From NCBI RefSeq assembly GCF_000369045.1, contig NZ_KB849796.1:319529-383528 (forward strand): a stretch of DNA of 64,000 nucleotides. The letters are read 5' to 3'. A program made the position numbers and the translations under genes. Positions 7,223 through 17,023 of this stretch are shown here, piece by piece (the stretch's first letter is position 1; each line of letters begins with the position of its first letter). The DNA is from Acinetobacter pittii ATCC 19004 = CIP 70.29. Lineage in GTDB: Bacteria > Pseudomonadota > Gammaproteobacteria > Pseudomonadales > Moraxellaceae. The notes beneath the pieces were generated by a model. That model searched no databases. It worked only from the letters and a program-made list of their open reading frames with translations, and was not told where the DNA came from.

Positions 7223-9940
7223 TTAGTTCCCCTCACCTGTTTGCGTTTCATTATATTCAGCAACTGCCTGAACTTCTGGATGCGCTTGAGGAGCCCATGC
7301 CACTGGACGGTCAGTATCTAACTCAAAGTTAGAAATTGCGTCTTTAACTAAACGTGCGTCCACTTCACCTTCGTCAGCTAATTTTTTCAAAGTAGCAACA
7401 ACGATATGTGCAGCATCAACACCAAAGAAACTACGTAAGTTAGCACGTGTATCTGAACGACCGTATCCATCTGTACCTAATGCAACAAATGGGCGACCAT
7501 CTGGAAGATAAGCACGGATTTGTTCGCTGTAAGCACGCATATGGTCTGTTGCTGAAACAACGATACCTTCTGTACCACGTAACTGTTTAGATACCCAAGA
7601 TTCTTTCACTTCTTCAGAAAGTGGGTGTAAACGGTTGTATTCTTCACATGCCATACCATCACGTGACAACTCATTGAAGCTTGTTACGCTCCAAACGTTT
7701 GAGTGGATTTGATATTCATCACGTAAGATTTTCGCAGCTTTGATTACTTCACGAAGAATTACACCTGAACCAAGCAATTGAACAGTTGCTTTTTCATCTT
7801 TTTCGAACAAGTACATACCACGTTTAATGCCTTCCTCAGCGCCTTCTGGCATTGCAGGATGCTCGTAGTTTTCGTTCATTACAGTTAAGTAGTAGAACAC
7901 ACGCTCTTGGTTCACATACATACGTTGTAAACCGTCATGTACGATTACAGCTAATTCATAACCAAAACATGGATCATAAGATACACAGTTTGGAATTGTG
8001 TTCGCCAAGATATGTGAATGACCATCTTGGTGCTGTAGACCTTCACCGTTCAACGTTGTACGACCAGCAGTTGCACCTAATAAGAAACCTTGAGCTTGCG
8101 CATCACCAGCTGCCCACGCAATGTCACCAATACGTTGGAAACCAAACATTGAGTAGTACATATACATTGGAATCATTGGCAAGTTATTCGTTGAATAACT
8201 TGTTGCCAACGCAGCCCATGCACTCATTGCACCAGCTTCGTTAATCCCTTCTTGAAGCATGTGACCGTCACTTGCTTCACGGTAATGCATTAATTGTTCT
8301 TGGTCTTCTGGGGTATATTTTTGGCCGTGAGCGGCATAGATACCGAGCTGACGGAACATACCTTCCAGACCAAAAGTACGTGCTTCATCTGGAACGATTG
8401 GTACTACGCGGTCTTTAATCGCTTTTTCTTTGAGTAAAGAAGCAATTAAACGAACCATCACCATAGTGGTAGATTGTTCTTTACCACCTGAACCATTTAA
8501 TACAGCATCAAATACAGATAATTCAGGAATCGCTAAAATTTCACTCTCTTTACGACGTGCAGGTAGGTAACCACCTAACGCTTCACGACGCGCCTTCATG
8601 TACTTCATTTCTGGAGAGTTTTCACTTGGGCGATAGAATGGAAGCTCTTCTAACTTATCGTCTGTAAATGGAAGATTGAAACGGTCACGTACATATTTCA
8701 AAGAGTCGATCTGCATTTTTTTGATTTGGTGAGTTTTGTTCACCGCTTCAATTTCTTCAGACAAACCGTAACCTTTAACAGTTTTCGCAAGAATAACTGT
8801 TGGTTGACCTTTAGCTTTCATTGCTTCTGCATAGGCAGCAAACACTTTGTAAGGGTCGTGACCACCACGGTTAAGATTATCGATATCTTCATCGCTTAAA
8901 TCTTTTACAAGTTCCGCAGCTTCTGGGTACTTGCCAAAGAATTTCTCACGTGTGTATGCACCACCTTTCACTTGATAGCGTTGGTATTCACCATCAACTG
9001 TCTCTTCCATTACCGCTTTTAAAGCGCCTGTGCTGTCTTTTGCAAGTAGTGGGTCCCAATGACGGCCCCATACCACTTTAATGACACGCCAGCCCGCACC
9101 ACGGAATAAAGATTCTAGTTCTTGAATGATTTTACCGTTACCACGTACAGGACCATCTAAACGCTGTAAGTTACAGTTAACAACCCAGATAAGGTTATCA
9201 AGCTTTTCGCGACCAGCAAGTGAAATAGCACCAGTACTTTCTGGCTCATCCATCTCGCCATCGCCAAGATAAGCCCAAACTTTACGATCTTCTTCTTTGA
9301 TCAAGCCACGGTTCATCAAATATTTTTGAATATGTGCTTGATAAATCGACATGATTGGACCAAGACCCATTGATACGGTTGGGAATTGCCAATAGTCAGG
9401 CATTAAATATGGATGTGGATAGCTTGGTAAACCGTTACCGCCAACTTCACGACGGAAATTACTTAACTGTTCTTCAGTTAAACGTCCTTCAAGGAATGAA
9501 CGTGCATAAATACCAGGAGCACAGTGCCCTTGGTAATAAATCATATCTCCGCCAAAGCTATTGCTGTTTGCGCGGAAGAAATGGTTAAAACCTACGTCAT
9601 ATAATGTTGCACTTGATGCGAAGCTCGCTAAGTGTCCACCTAAATCATCACCTGTTTTATTCGCGCGAAGTACCATTGCTAAGGCATTCCAACGAATCAA
9701 TGCACGAATACGGCGTTCCATATCTTGGTCGCCTGGCATTGCAGGTTGTTCTTCAACAGAAATTGTATTTAAGTAAGGTGTATTGAGACGTTGAATTGGA
9801 ACATGCTTAGCAATTGCTTGTTGGTAAAGTTTTTCCAACAAGAATGCCGCTCGTTCAGTTCCCATATGTTGTAAAACTGAATCGAATGCATCTTGCCATT
9901 CTTGGGTTTCTTGTGCGTCGGAGTCACCGTAAAACGCCAT
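7223..9940 (-). CDS. aceE: Pyruvate dehydrogenase E1, homodimeric type
   Basis: Thiamine-diphosphate-dependent decarboxylase of the pyruvate dehydrogenase complex, linking glycolysis to acetyl-CoA. The 905-residue length and the sequence throughout (MYYSMFGFQRIGD, GEGLQHQDGHSH) match the single-chain E1 of gammaproteobacteria. The ThDP motif is seen as GDGEMDEPES...NLIWVVNCN. It is the first gene of an aceE-aceF pair. AAGGA upstream of the ATG supports the start. No PdhR-type regulator gene is next to it, and no clear operator was recognised in the 9941-10083 leader. Confidence 0.97.
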   Translation of the reverse strand: MAFYGDSDAQETQEWQDAFDSVLQHMGTERAAFLLEKLYQQAIAKHVPIQRLNTPYLNTISVEEQPAMPGDQDMERRIRALIRWNALAMVLRANKTGDDLGGHLASFASSATLYDVGFNHFFRANSNSFGGDMIYYQGHCAPGIYARSFLEGRLTEEQLSNFRREVGGNGLPSYPHPYLMPDYWQFPTVSMGLGPIMSIYQAHIQKYLMNRGLIKEEDRKVWAYLGDGEMDEPESTGAISLAGREKLDNLIWVVNCNLQRLDGPVRGNGKIIQELESLFRGAGWRVIKVVWGRHWDPLLAKDSTGALKAVMEETVDGEYQRYQVKGGAYTREKFFGKYPEAAELVKDLSDEDIDNLNRGGHDPYKVFAAYAEAMKAKGQPTVILAKTVKGYGLSEEIEAVNKTHQIKKMQIDSLKYVRDRFNLPFTDDKLEELPFYRPSENSPEMKYMKARREALGGYLPARRKESEILAIPELSVFDAVLNGSGGKEQSTTMVMVRLIASLLKEKAIKDRVVPIVPDEARTFGLEGMFRQLGIYAAHGQKYTPEDQEQLMHYREASDGHMLQEGINEAGAMSAWAALATSYSTNNLPMIPMYMYYSMFGFQRIGDIAWAAGDAQAQGFLLGATAGRTTLNGEGLQHQDGHSHILANTIPNCVSYDPCFGYELAVIVHDGLQRMYVNQERVFYYLTVMNENYEHPAMPEGAEEGIKRGMYLFEKDEKATVQLLGSGVILREVIKAAKILRDEYQIHSNVWSVTSFNELSRDGMACEEYNRLHPLSEEVKESWVSKQLRGTEGIVVSATDHMRAYSEQIRAYLPDGRPFVALGTDGYGRSDTRANLRSFFGVDAAHIVVATLKKLADEGEVDARLVKDAISNFELDTDRPVAWAPQAHPEVQAVAEYNETQTGEGN

Positions 9941-10083
9941 AATTCACCTGTTCCTTGTTCTCTAATCTACTTTGTATTTTTACCACGTTTTACCCCTTTC
10001 AAGTTATTGCCTCGGGTGAATGTGAGGGGGCCCTATTATTTTCTGAATGAATAGTCATTGACCGAGCAGTAAACAAAATAACA

Positions 10084-10110
10084 AAAAAACGCCAATAATG
10101 GCGTTTTTTT
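10084..10110. terminator. Rho-independent terminator
   Basis: ACGCCA-ATAA-TGGCGT, flanked by A- and T-runs. It lies downstream of the minus-strand M23 gene and upstream of aceE. Confidence 0.85.
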
Positions 10111-10189
10111 ATACAATCTTTGCGTTAAAAAAGGTTTAGCTTAGTTTTAGATTCATAAATTTAATAACCTTACCTTTTTAACTATGCTT

Positions 10190-10882
10190 TTATGGAAGCA
10201 TCGCCAAGTAAGTAGTTGGGTTCTTACGTTGACCATCTTTTACTACTTCATAGTGCAAATGTGGACCTGTACAGCGACCTGTACACCCTACATTAGCAAT
10301 ATGTTCACCGGCAGAGACTTGGTCGCCTACACGCACCATTAAACGTGAAGCATGAGCATAACGCGTTAAATAACCATTGCCGTGGTTAATTTCAACATAT
10401 TGACCATAGCCAGTGCCCCAGCCAGATTTAGTTACAATACCTGGGCCTGTAGCATAGATTGGTGTGCCACTCGGAGCAGCCATATCTAATCCGCCATGAT
10501 GTTCTGCACGACCGCCCATAGTGCGGCCACCAAAGTTTGAAGAAACTCGTACAGTATCAGGAAGAGGGTGAGAAACTAACCAAGAGTAAGAATTTGAAGA
10601 AGAGGCATTAAAAGAATTTTTTGCGGTTGTGTTACCGTACTTCTTTGCGAGCGACTCATTGTTGAGTTCAACTGTTTTTTGGCGTAAGGTCACTGAAACT
10701 TTCGCACTCGCCGGAAGATCTAAATCGTCAGGATGAGTATATGAACCTTGAGATAATGTTTTTGATAGCTGTTCCAATCGATCTGAGTCAGTAGATTGGT
10801 TAATTGTTTGATAATCTGCAAAAGCAACTGATGCTGCCGAAGCGGCAAGTGAAAACGCTAATAAAATACGACGCGTGTGCAT
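10190..10882 (-). CDS. M23-family peptidoglycan endopeptidase
   Basis: A secreted zinc metallopeptidase of 230 residues, expected to act on peptidoglycan cross-links or to be a LytM-type activator in the periplasm. A signal peptide (MHTRRILLAFSLAASAASVAFA) is followed by a short helical region. The LytM domain begins near residue 115 with SSNFGGR. All M23 active-site elements are present: HHGGLDMA (metal ligands H and D), RYAHA (catalytic H) and GPHLHYE (catalytic and ligand H). It lies head-to-head with the DUF721 gene, beside lpxC, the same arrangement as in pseudomonads. Confidence 0.9.
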   Translation of the reverse strand: MHTRRILLAFSLAASAASVAFADYQTINQSTDSDRLEQLSKTLSQGSYTHPDDLDLPASAKVSVTLRQKTVELNNESLAKKYGNTTAKNSFNASSSNSYSWLVSHPLPDTVRVSSNFGGRTMGGRAEHHGGLDMAAPSGTPIYATGPGIVTKSGWGTGYGQYVEINHGNGYLTRYAHASRLMVRVGDQVSAGEHIANVGCTGRCTGPHLHYEVVKDGQRKNPTTYLAMLP

Positions 10883-10982
10883 AAAAACCTCTTGAAACTG
10901 TTCTTACTCAAGTTCCTTATGATCTCTTCCTTGATATCGATTGAAATGAACGCTTAAGATTAAGACAAGAATCCATCCGAGA

Positions 10983-11429
10983 ATGACCATGTCTAAACCC
11001 GATAACGTTTTTCAACAAACCGGAAAACACATAAAAACAGGAAACCTTACGTTTCTAACAACGCAAGTCGCGCAATGGCAAAGACTTACGAAAATTATCC
11101 AACCCTTATTGCCCCAACCGGAACAATGGCAGGTCGTGTGTTATCAAAATGGCTCTTTAATCATTACTGGTGAAAATCAAGCGATGATTAGTCAACTCAG
11201 TTATTTACAGAACCAATATGTATCTAAATTATCTCAGCTTGAAGGGTTAAAAGACTTACAAAGAATTCAGGTCCGATTGAGAAATAAAAACATTCCAAAT
11301 ACACCCTCATCTGAGCCATCTAAACCCATTCCCCCGGAAACACAAGAAATGTTACGTAGTGCAGCCGACTTCGTGAGCGACCCTAAGCTTAGCCAAGCTT
11401 TACTACGTTTGGCAAGCAATAAAAAATGA
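10983..11429 (+). CDS. DUF721/DciA-like protein
   Basis: A 148-residue cytoplasmic protein resembling the DUF721 (DciA) family. In bacteria lacking DnaC, DciA helps load the replicative helicase DnaB. The N-terminal two thirds carry the compact KH-like DUF721 region (LTKIIQPLLP...WQVVCYQNGSLIITGEN...LSYLQNQY...LKDLQRIQVRLR). The C-terminus is a Pro/Ser linker followed by a helical tail. The start could be 10983 or the second ATG at 10989. Its place next to lpxC is conserved in Acinetobacter and Pseudomonas relatives. The assignment is by pattern and context and is moderately sure. Confidence 0.75.
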   Translation: MTMSKPDNVFQQTGKHIKTGNLTFLTTQVAQWQRLTKIIQPLLPQPEQWQVVCYQNGSLIITGENQAMISQLSYLQNQYVSKLSQLEGLKDLQRIQVRLRNKNIPNTPSSEPSKPIPPETQEMLRSAADFVSDPKLSQALLRLASNKK

Positions 11430-11526
11430 CGAGCTTTCTATTTCTTAATTAGAATCATTATTATTATGTGATTATAATCACACTTTTTAATGTTACATTA
11501 TAACGTAGCCAAGTAAAGACAAGGAC

Positions 11527-12429
11527 TTATGTCACGCTCACATATGGAATTGGACATTGACTCTCGTCATCAAATGTTACAATTTCATAATTACTCGGAT
11601 CACTTTGAACATTGCGTAACAACTGATTATTTAAAGCATGTCCTGATTTATAGCCATCAAACTTGGCAATAATTTGATGACCAAGCAAATACAAATCACC
11701 AACTGCATCCAAAATCTTATGTCTAACAAATTCATCAGCGAAACGTAAACCTTCTTCGTTGACGACCCCTGTATCATCTACACCAATTGCATTATCTAAA
11801 CTTGCACCTAGTGCTAAATTGTTTGCCTTCAGGTAGTCCAAATCTTTCATGAAACCAAAAGTACGTGCTTCACTGACTTCATAAACAAACGTTTCAGTCG
11901 AAAAATCGATAGTCGCAGATTGATATTCTTTAGCAAATGCCGGATGGTCAAAATCAATCGTGAAATTTAATTGAAAACCATTGTGAGGGCTAAAAATTGC
12001 TTTCTTATCATCGATGAGTGCTTCAACTGGTTTTAATATTCTTATGAATTTTTTCGGTGCATCCAGTTCTCGTAATCCACCTTGCATTAAAAGGTAAATA
12101 AATGGACCAGCACTACCATCCATAATTGGAACTTCAGAAGCAGATACCTCAACAATCAGGTTATCAATTCCTAAACCTGCAATCGCACTCATTACATGCT
12201 CAATTGTGCCTACTTTTATATCTCCGGTTACCAAGTTGGAGCACATAAAAGCTTCTTGGATGAGCAATGCATTAGCAGGGATATCGACTGGCGGATCCAA
12301 ATCGATACGGCGAAATACAATACCCCCATCCACGGTATGTGGAATGAAATTGATCATCACTTTTTGACCGCTATGAAGACCTATTCCACTCGCTTTTACC
12401 ACACGATTGAGAGTACGCTGTTTCACCAT
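11527..12429 (-). CDS. lpxC: UDP-3-O-acyl-N-acetylglucosamine deacetylase
   Basis: The zinc deacetylase that commits UDP-acyl-GlcNAc to lipid A synthesis. At 300 residues it is the normal length. Signatures seen are the N-terminal [19 protein letters not shown], the zinc-ligand [29 protein letters not shown], and [16 protein letters not shown], which supplies the remaining ligands and the catalytic residues. It closes the dcw cluster downstream of ftsZ. A terminator hairpin between the two suggests lpxC is mostly transcribed from its own promoter. Confidence 0.98.
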   Translation of the reverse strand: MVKQRTLNRVVKASGIGLHSGQKVMINFIPHTVDGGIVFRRIDLDPPVDIPANALLIQEAFMCSNLVTGDIKVGTIEHVMSAIAGLGIDNLIVEVSASEVPIMDGSAGPFIYLLMQGGLRELDAPKKFIRILKPVEALIDDKKAIFSPHNGFQLNFTIDFDHPAFAKEYQSATIDFSTETFVYEVSEARTFGFMKDLDYLKANNLALGASLDNAIGVDDTGVVNEEGLRFADEFVRHKILDAVGDLYLLGHQIIAKFDGYKSGHALNNQLLRNVQSDPSNYEIVTFDDESQCPIPYVSVT

Positions 12430-12488
12430 GCTTTGTAACTTCTTTTTTAAAACCGCTATACGTTAGCATATTTAGTCATTGATCAAAA

Positions 12489-12518
12489 ATAAAAAAAGGC
12501 AGTGTTTAAACACTGCCC
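12489..12518 (-). terminator. Terminator after ftsZ
   Basis: The perfect palindrome GGCAGTGTTTAAACACTGCC on the minus strand is followed by a T-run. It sits 20 bp past the ftsZ stop. Confidence 0.88.
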
Positions 12519-12539
12519 TTCATTAAATCTAACGATACT

Positions 12540-13715
12540 TTACTTACGTTGCTGATTTTTCAAGTAATCTTGAATACTCATTGGAGAAGAACGCGGAGTA
12601 GAACTTGCTGTGCTACTGACTTCATTATCGGCGTTTTGACGCTTATTAATTGCAGGAACGTCATCTTCATCAACAGATTGAGCTGATTGAGACGAAGCAT
12701 GGCTTACCGTATTACGTTTTCTTGGTTCAGCATCTGCTGCATTACGAGTTAAACCAGTTGCAATCACTGTTACGCGTAATTCATCACGTGCATCTGGATC
12801 AAATACTGTACCGTAGAAGATTTCACCTTCATCAAGGTCAACAATCTGGTTCACAACGTCAGTAATGATTTCAGTCTCACGTAGCGTAATATCATCACCA
12901 CCCGTAATGTTAATTAATACGCCTTTGGCATTAATAATATTTACGTTATCAAGTAATGGACTACGGATCGCTTGTTCAGCAGCTTGACGCGCACGATCTT
13001 CACCACGACCTAAACCAGCACCCATCATTGCGTAACCGCGAGTACTCATTGCAGTTTTCAAATCGGCGAAGTCAAGGTTAATGTGACCACGGTTAACAAC
13101 CAAGTCAAAGATACTACGTACGGCATTTAACAATACATCATCAGCTTTTTTATAAGCATCTTTCATTGAAATATCGCCATATACGCTCAATAAGCGTTGG
13201 TTAGGGATAATAATCAATGAGTCGACATGTGCTTCAAGTGCTTCAATACCACGTTCAGCAGACTTTAAACGGCGGCGGCCTTCAAAGTTAAATGGCGTTG
13301 TAACTACACCAACAGTCAAAATGCCCATTTCTTTGGCAACTTCAGCCACAACAGGCGCTGCACCAGTACCCGTACCACCACCCATACCAGCGGTAACGAA
13401 AACCATATCCGTACCTTCAAGGTGGTGACGAATGATTTCACGGCTTTCTTCTGCTGCAACTTGCCCTACTTCTGGGTTAGCACCTGCACCTAGACCACGT
13501 GTACTTTGCTCGCCTAACTGAATTTTGAAAGGTGCATTCATACAGTCCAGTGCTTGTTTGTCTGTATTGGCACAAACGAATTTAACGCCTTGAATATCAG
13601 ACTGCACCATATGTTGAACGGCATTACCGCCACCACCACCTACACCAAATACAGTGAAACGGGCTTGACCGTTGCCATCGTTTAGTTCATCTTCTATAAA
13701 TTCAAATGAGGCCAT
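12540..13715 (-). CDS. ftsZ: Cell division GTPase FtsZ
   Basis: Tubulin-like GTPase that forms the cytokinetic ring. The 391-residue protein has the N-terminal [13 protein letters not shown], the tubulin signature [13 protein letters not shown], the T7-loop region ([15 protein letters not shown]), and a variable Ser/Arg/Asp-rich linker from about residue 325. It ends in the conserved peptide [10 protein letters not shown] that docks FtsA and other partners. It follows ftsA with a 164-bp gap that probably holds its own promoter; none was identified with certainty. The terminator downstream isolates it from lpxC. Confidence 0.98.
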   Translation of the reverse strand: MASFEFIEDELNDGNGQARFTVFGVGGGGGNAVQHMVQSDIQGVKFVCANTDKQALDCMNAPFKIQLGEQSTRGLGAGANPEVGQVAAEESREIIRHHLEGTDMVFVTAGMGGGTGTGAAPVVAEVAKEMGILTVGVVTTPFNFEGRRRLKSAERGIEALEAHVDSLIIIPNQRLLSVYGDISMKDAYKKADDVLLNAVRSIFDLVVNRGHINLDFADLKTAMSTRGYAMMGAGLGRGEDRARQAAEQAIRSPLLDNVNIINAKGVLINITGGDDITLRETEIITDVVNQIVDLDEGEIFYGTVFDPDARDELRVTVIATGLTRNAADAEPRKRNTVSHASSQSAQSVDEDDVPAINKRQNADNEVSSTASSTPRSSPMSIQDYLKNQQRK

Positions 13716-13879
13716 GACCTTTAGGGTTCCTAATACATTATGGCAGTCACTTCAGCCCGTATACTGCCTTGATTTTCAAAAATAACTAATTTTAAGAATG
13801 CTGTGCAATACCAACCTTGTCAAGTACAGCGGTTTTCTCTTACAACTTCCTAACAATTCTACCAATAAATACATACATC

Positions 13880-15142
13880 CTAAAAAATGGCTTTTAATTT
13901 GCTATTAAACGCATTCCAGCCATTTACCATTCGTTCCCATACCGAACGGTCATTTGCCTCTTCAGGCTCTTCAACAGCATCTTGCAACTCACTTTGGCTA
14001 AACATGAGCAAACCAGCTGCTGTTGCATACATAGAACGACGTAAGGCTGCTTGATGTTGATCATCAGCATAAACCTGTAACGGCGGATTACCCAAATGTG
14101 CAGATACACCCAACATACGACGAGCTAAACTCACCATACCCTCTATTTGACAAGCATCCCCTGTCAATACTACACCATGGTATAAACCATGAATTGCACC
14201 GCTTTGTTCGAGTTCATCGCGGATCTGGCTAAAGATCTCTTCATAACGGGCAATAATAATTTCTGACAACTCAATTCGGCTAATTGTTTGAGGGCCATCA
14301 ATTCCTTCTACCTGAATCATGTGATCTGGCTTAACAGCACTTAAATCGACACAACCATGCAGAATTTTAATTCTTTCGGCTTCTTCTGTCGTCGTTTGCA
14401 ATACAGCAGCAATATCACGTGTAACGTGTTCACCACCACGCTGCAACGTACGCGCTAGAGCCAAACGGCCATCTAGATAAACAGCAAGATTGGTAATGCC
14501 TGCACCAATATCAACTAAACAAACACCATACTCTTTTTCATCTTTCAGTAAGCTTGCCTCAGCGGTTGCCAGACAAGACACCACCATTTTTTCAACCCCG
14601 ATATTTGCACCTTTCATGGCACGATCAAGGTTTTGCATAGTCGCTATAGGCATCATCATTAACTGATAATGTCCAGTCATACTATGGGCAGTCATATTAA
14701 TTGGATTCTGCACCCATTCAGCAGAATCACCCAACTCAAAGCCTAACGGCACTGCACTTGCTAAATAGTAATCAGAAGTCACATGACTTGCTTTTGCCAA
14801 TTCTAACGCGCGCACGACTTCATTTGTTGTAATCACATGTGCTGGATTAGATACTGGTGTGCGACCAGAGGCATAAAAACTTTGCAACTCGGTACTCGGA
14901 ATAGATACCCATGCGCTATGAATGCGACATTCGGCCATATTTTCCGCTTCAGCAACAGCATTTTTAATCGCAGCAATGACTTTATCGAGGCTTACAATTT
15001 TTCCTTTATTCATGCCTCGATTGCGAGCAGTTGCCATACCGATAACTTGAATGTTATCCGGCGCATGAATTTTTCCAATCAAAACTGAAACTTTATGCGT
15101 CCCAATGTCAATCGCAACAACTGAGGGAACAGCTTCACTCAT
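13880..15142 (-). CDS. ftsA: Cell division protein FtsA
   Basis: Actin-like ATPase that anchors FtsZ to the membrane and recruits later divisome proteins. It is about 420 residues, the usual size. Seen are AIDIGTHKVSVLIG (phosphate 1), the 1C subdomain (about residues 85-165), LVDIGAGITNLAVY (phosphate 2), LTGDACQIEGM (adenosine site), and a C-terminal amphipathic helix (WERMVNGWNAFNSKLKAIF) for membrane binding. The frame opens at a GTG (15145), but the adjacent ATG at 15142 is the better start. It lies 60 bp after ftsQ. Confidence 0.97.
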   Translation of the reverse strand: MSEAVPSVVAIDIGTHKVSVLIGKIHAPDNIQVIGMATARNRGMNKGKIVSLDKVIAAIKNAVAEAENMAECRIHSAWVSIPSTELQSFYASGRTPVSNPAHVITTNEVVRALELAKASHVTSDYYLASAVPLGFELGDSAEWVQNPINMTAHSMTGHYQLMMMPIATMQNLDRAMKGANIGVEKMVVSCLATAEASLLKDEKEYGVCLVDIGAGITNLAVYLDGRLALARTLQRGGEHVTRDIAAVLQTTTEEAERIKILHGCVDLSAVKPDHMIQVEGIDGPQTISRIELSEIIIARYEEIFSQIRDELEQSGAIHGLYHGVVLTGDACQIEGMVSLARRMLGVSAHLGNPPLQVYADDQHQAALRRSMYATAAGLLMFSQSELQDAVEEPEEANDRSVWERMVNGWNAFNSKLKAIF

Positions 15143-15202
15143 CACTCATACCATTTCTTTGTTGTTTAATACCAGGCAAATTGCCTATTTTAAAGCCACG
15201 TA

Positions 15203-16057
15203 TTATGGCTTTGCTTTTGTTCCACCTGCAATGCTTGTGTCATCACTCGTTACAACAAACTGACCATTCACAATTTTAGGTGGTGTTGCGTTCTTCCATT
15301 GAATAGATAATCCATTACGATATCGCAAATCAATGGCTGAGATTTTCGACCACACCGGTTTTAAGTCAGATTGTGCCAGATGACTTAAACGTTGCAACTT
15401 ATTCATTGTTTGATCTTGGTCAACAATAATACGTAAACCAGAATCAAATTGCATAAACCAAGTCATTCGCTCAGTCAGATATAACTCTTTTAAGCGTAAA
15501 TTAACAGGATGGAATAATTGATTAATTTCATTATAGCGTCGCATCATCATTTTTGACTGACTTACCGGCCCATGAAGCAACGGAAGCTCAGGATGATTCG
15601 TCGGCTCCGCCTCACTAAATACATCGCCTCCATCGCTTAACAAGCGACCTGTTCCCCAACGGGCGATAGCATGTCGAGGCATGACACGAACACGAATACC
15701 ATTGGGCCAAGCACGAGATACGACAACTCGGTCTACCCATGAAATTTCTAATGTTTTGTCACGAATCTGTTCTAAATCAGATGTGAAATAATTTGCTTTT
15801 ATAATTGGAGCAACATGTTGCATCACTTGTTGTGTTTCAACAGAAGATGCTGAACCTACAACTTCTAGTTTTGCAACTGTTGCATCTGTAATAACTTTAT
15901 ATAGCCCATAAATTCCGACTGCCAGCACTACAAAAGCAATAACCAACAGCACCCATCCACCAGCATTCGCAAGCTTCTGCTTACGCGTAGGCGGTTTATC
16001 ATGAATAGAGGTGATGGCCGCACGTTTACGGCGCATGGAAGCCGGAAGTTGTGCCAT
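15203..16057 (-). CDS. ftsQ: Cell division protein FtsQ
   Basis: Bitopic divisome protein linking the cytoplasmic ring to peptidoglycan synthesis through FtsB-FtsL. The 284-residue protein has a basic N-terminal tail, one transmembrane helix (about residues 33-55, GGWVLLVIAFVVLAVGIYGLY) and a periplasmic POTRA domain (KLEVVGSASSVETQQV..., with WPNGIRVRVMPRHAIARWG). The FtsQ beta domain follows (GPVSQSKMMMRRY, LRIIVDQD). It starts two bases after the ddlB stop and is therefore cotranscribed with it. Confidence 0.95.
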   Translation of the reverse strand: MAQLPASMRRKRAAITSIHDKPPTRKQKLANAGGWVLLVIAFVVLAVGIYGLYKVITDATVAKLEVVGSASSVETQQVMQHVAPIIKANYFTSDLEQIRDKTLEISWVDRVVVSRAWPNGIRVRVMPRHAIARWGTGRLLSDGGDVFSEAEPTNHPELPLLHGPVSQSKMMMRRYNEINQLFHPVNLRLKELYLTERMTWFMQFDSGLRIIVDQDQTMNKLQRLSHLAQSDLKPVWSKISAIDLRYRNGLSIQWKNATPPKIVNGQFVVTSDDTSIAGGTKAKP

Positions 16058-16059
16058 AT

Positions 16060-16986
16060 TTAAGCCGTACCTTCCAATGTTTGCTCAAGAATCGCAACAC
16101 ACAATTCATCAAAGCTATAGCCAACAGCTTTAGCAGCTTTTGGAACTAAAGAGTGACTGGTCATACCTGGAACAGTGTTTACTTCTAAAAGCCAAAAATT
16201 GCCTTGCTCATCCTGCATCGCATCAATACGGCCCCAGCCTTCTGCACCCACCGCCTGAAAAGCACGTAAACACAATGCCTGTAGGTTTTTCTCTTCAGTC
16301 TCACTCAGACCGCAAGGAATACCATACTCTACATCATTACGTTGATATTTCGCTTCATAGTCGTAGAAAGCAACATCTGCTGGTGGTTGCAAACGAATAA
16401 CCGGCAAAGGCTGTCCATTGAGGAATGAAATTGTGAATTCACGACCAGTGATCCATTTTTCTGCCATCACCACAGCATCGTGCTGAGTCGCCTTTTCAAT
16501 TGCAGCAGCAAAGTCTTCTGCTTTCTCAACCTTACTCATGCCGACACTCGAGCCTTCATGTACAGGTTTGATAATGACAGGTAAGCCTAACTCAGCAATC
16601 ACCGCATCTAAATCTGTTTCTTTAGTAATAATGCGATATGGCGCTGTAGGTAAATCGCTACCTTGCCAGATTTGCTTGGTTTTAACTTTATCCATGCCAA
16701 TAGCAGAACCTTGCACGCCTGTTCCTGTATAAGGCAGATTTAACCATTCAAGCACACCTTGAATTTGGCCATCTTCACCGCCGCGACCATGCAATACAAT
16801 AAATGCACGATCATAATTTACAAGTTCAGTCACACTGCGGTCTTGTGGATCAAATGCTTCAGCCTGAACACCTGAACGTAACAAAGCGTCCAAAACTGCC
16901 TGACCACTATCCAAAGACACAGCACGCTCAGCCGATTTCCCACCAAACAACACGGCAACTTTGCCGAATTTTGTAGCATTTGACAC
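16060..16986 (-). CDS. ddlB: D-alanine--D-alanine ligase
   Basis: ATP-grasp ligase that joins two D-alanines for the peptidoglycan stem peptide. Family motifs are KVAVLFGGKSAERAVSL, HGRGGEDGQIQGVLEWL, YTGTGVQGSAIGMDK, HEGSSVGMSKV and the metal site EVNTVPGMTSHS. The frame extends to a TTG at 17013. A GTG at 16986 has TAAGGA seven bases upstream and gives the usual 308-residue protein, so that start is chosen. It lies between murC and ftsQ as in other gammaproteobacteria. Confidence 0.97.
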   Translation of the reverse strand: MSNATKFGKVAVLFGGKSAERAVSLDSGQAVLDALLRSGVQAEAFDPQDRSVTELVNYDRAFIVLHGRGGEDGQIQGVLEWLNLPYTGTGVQGSAIGMDKVKTKQIWQGSDLPTAPYRIITKETDLDAVIAELGLPVIIKPVHEGSSVGMSKVEKAEDFAAAIEKATQHDAVVMAEKWITGREFTISFLNGQPLPVIRLQPPADVAFYDYEAKYQRNDVEYGIPCGLSETEEKNLQALCLRAFQAVGAEGWGRIDAMQDEQGNFWLLEVNTVPGMTSHSLVPKAAKAVGYSFDELCVAILEQTLEGTA

Positions 16987-17023
16987 GTTTAAATCCTTAA
17001 CCCGATTATTCAATACTTTTTGT

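Noticed and set aside
13716..13879. A small gene between ftsZ and ftsA
   Set aside because: No supported frame. The gap is better explained as an ftsZ promoter and leader region.
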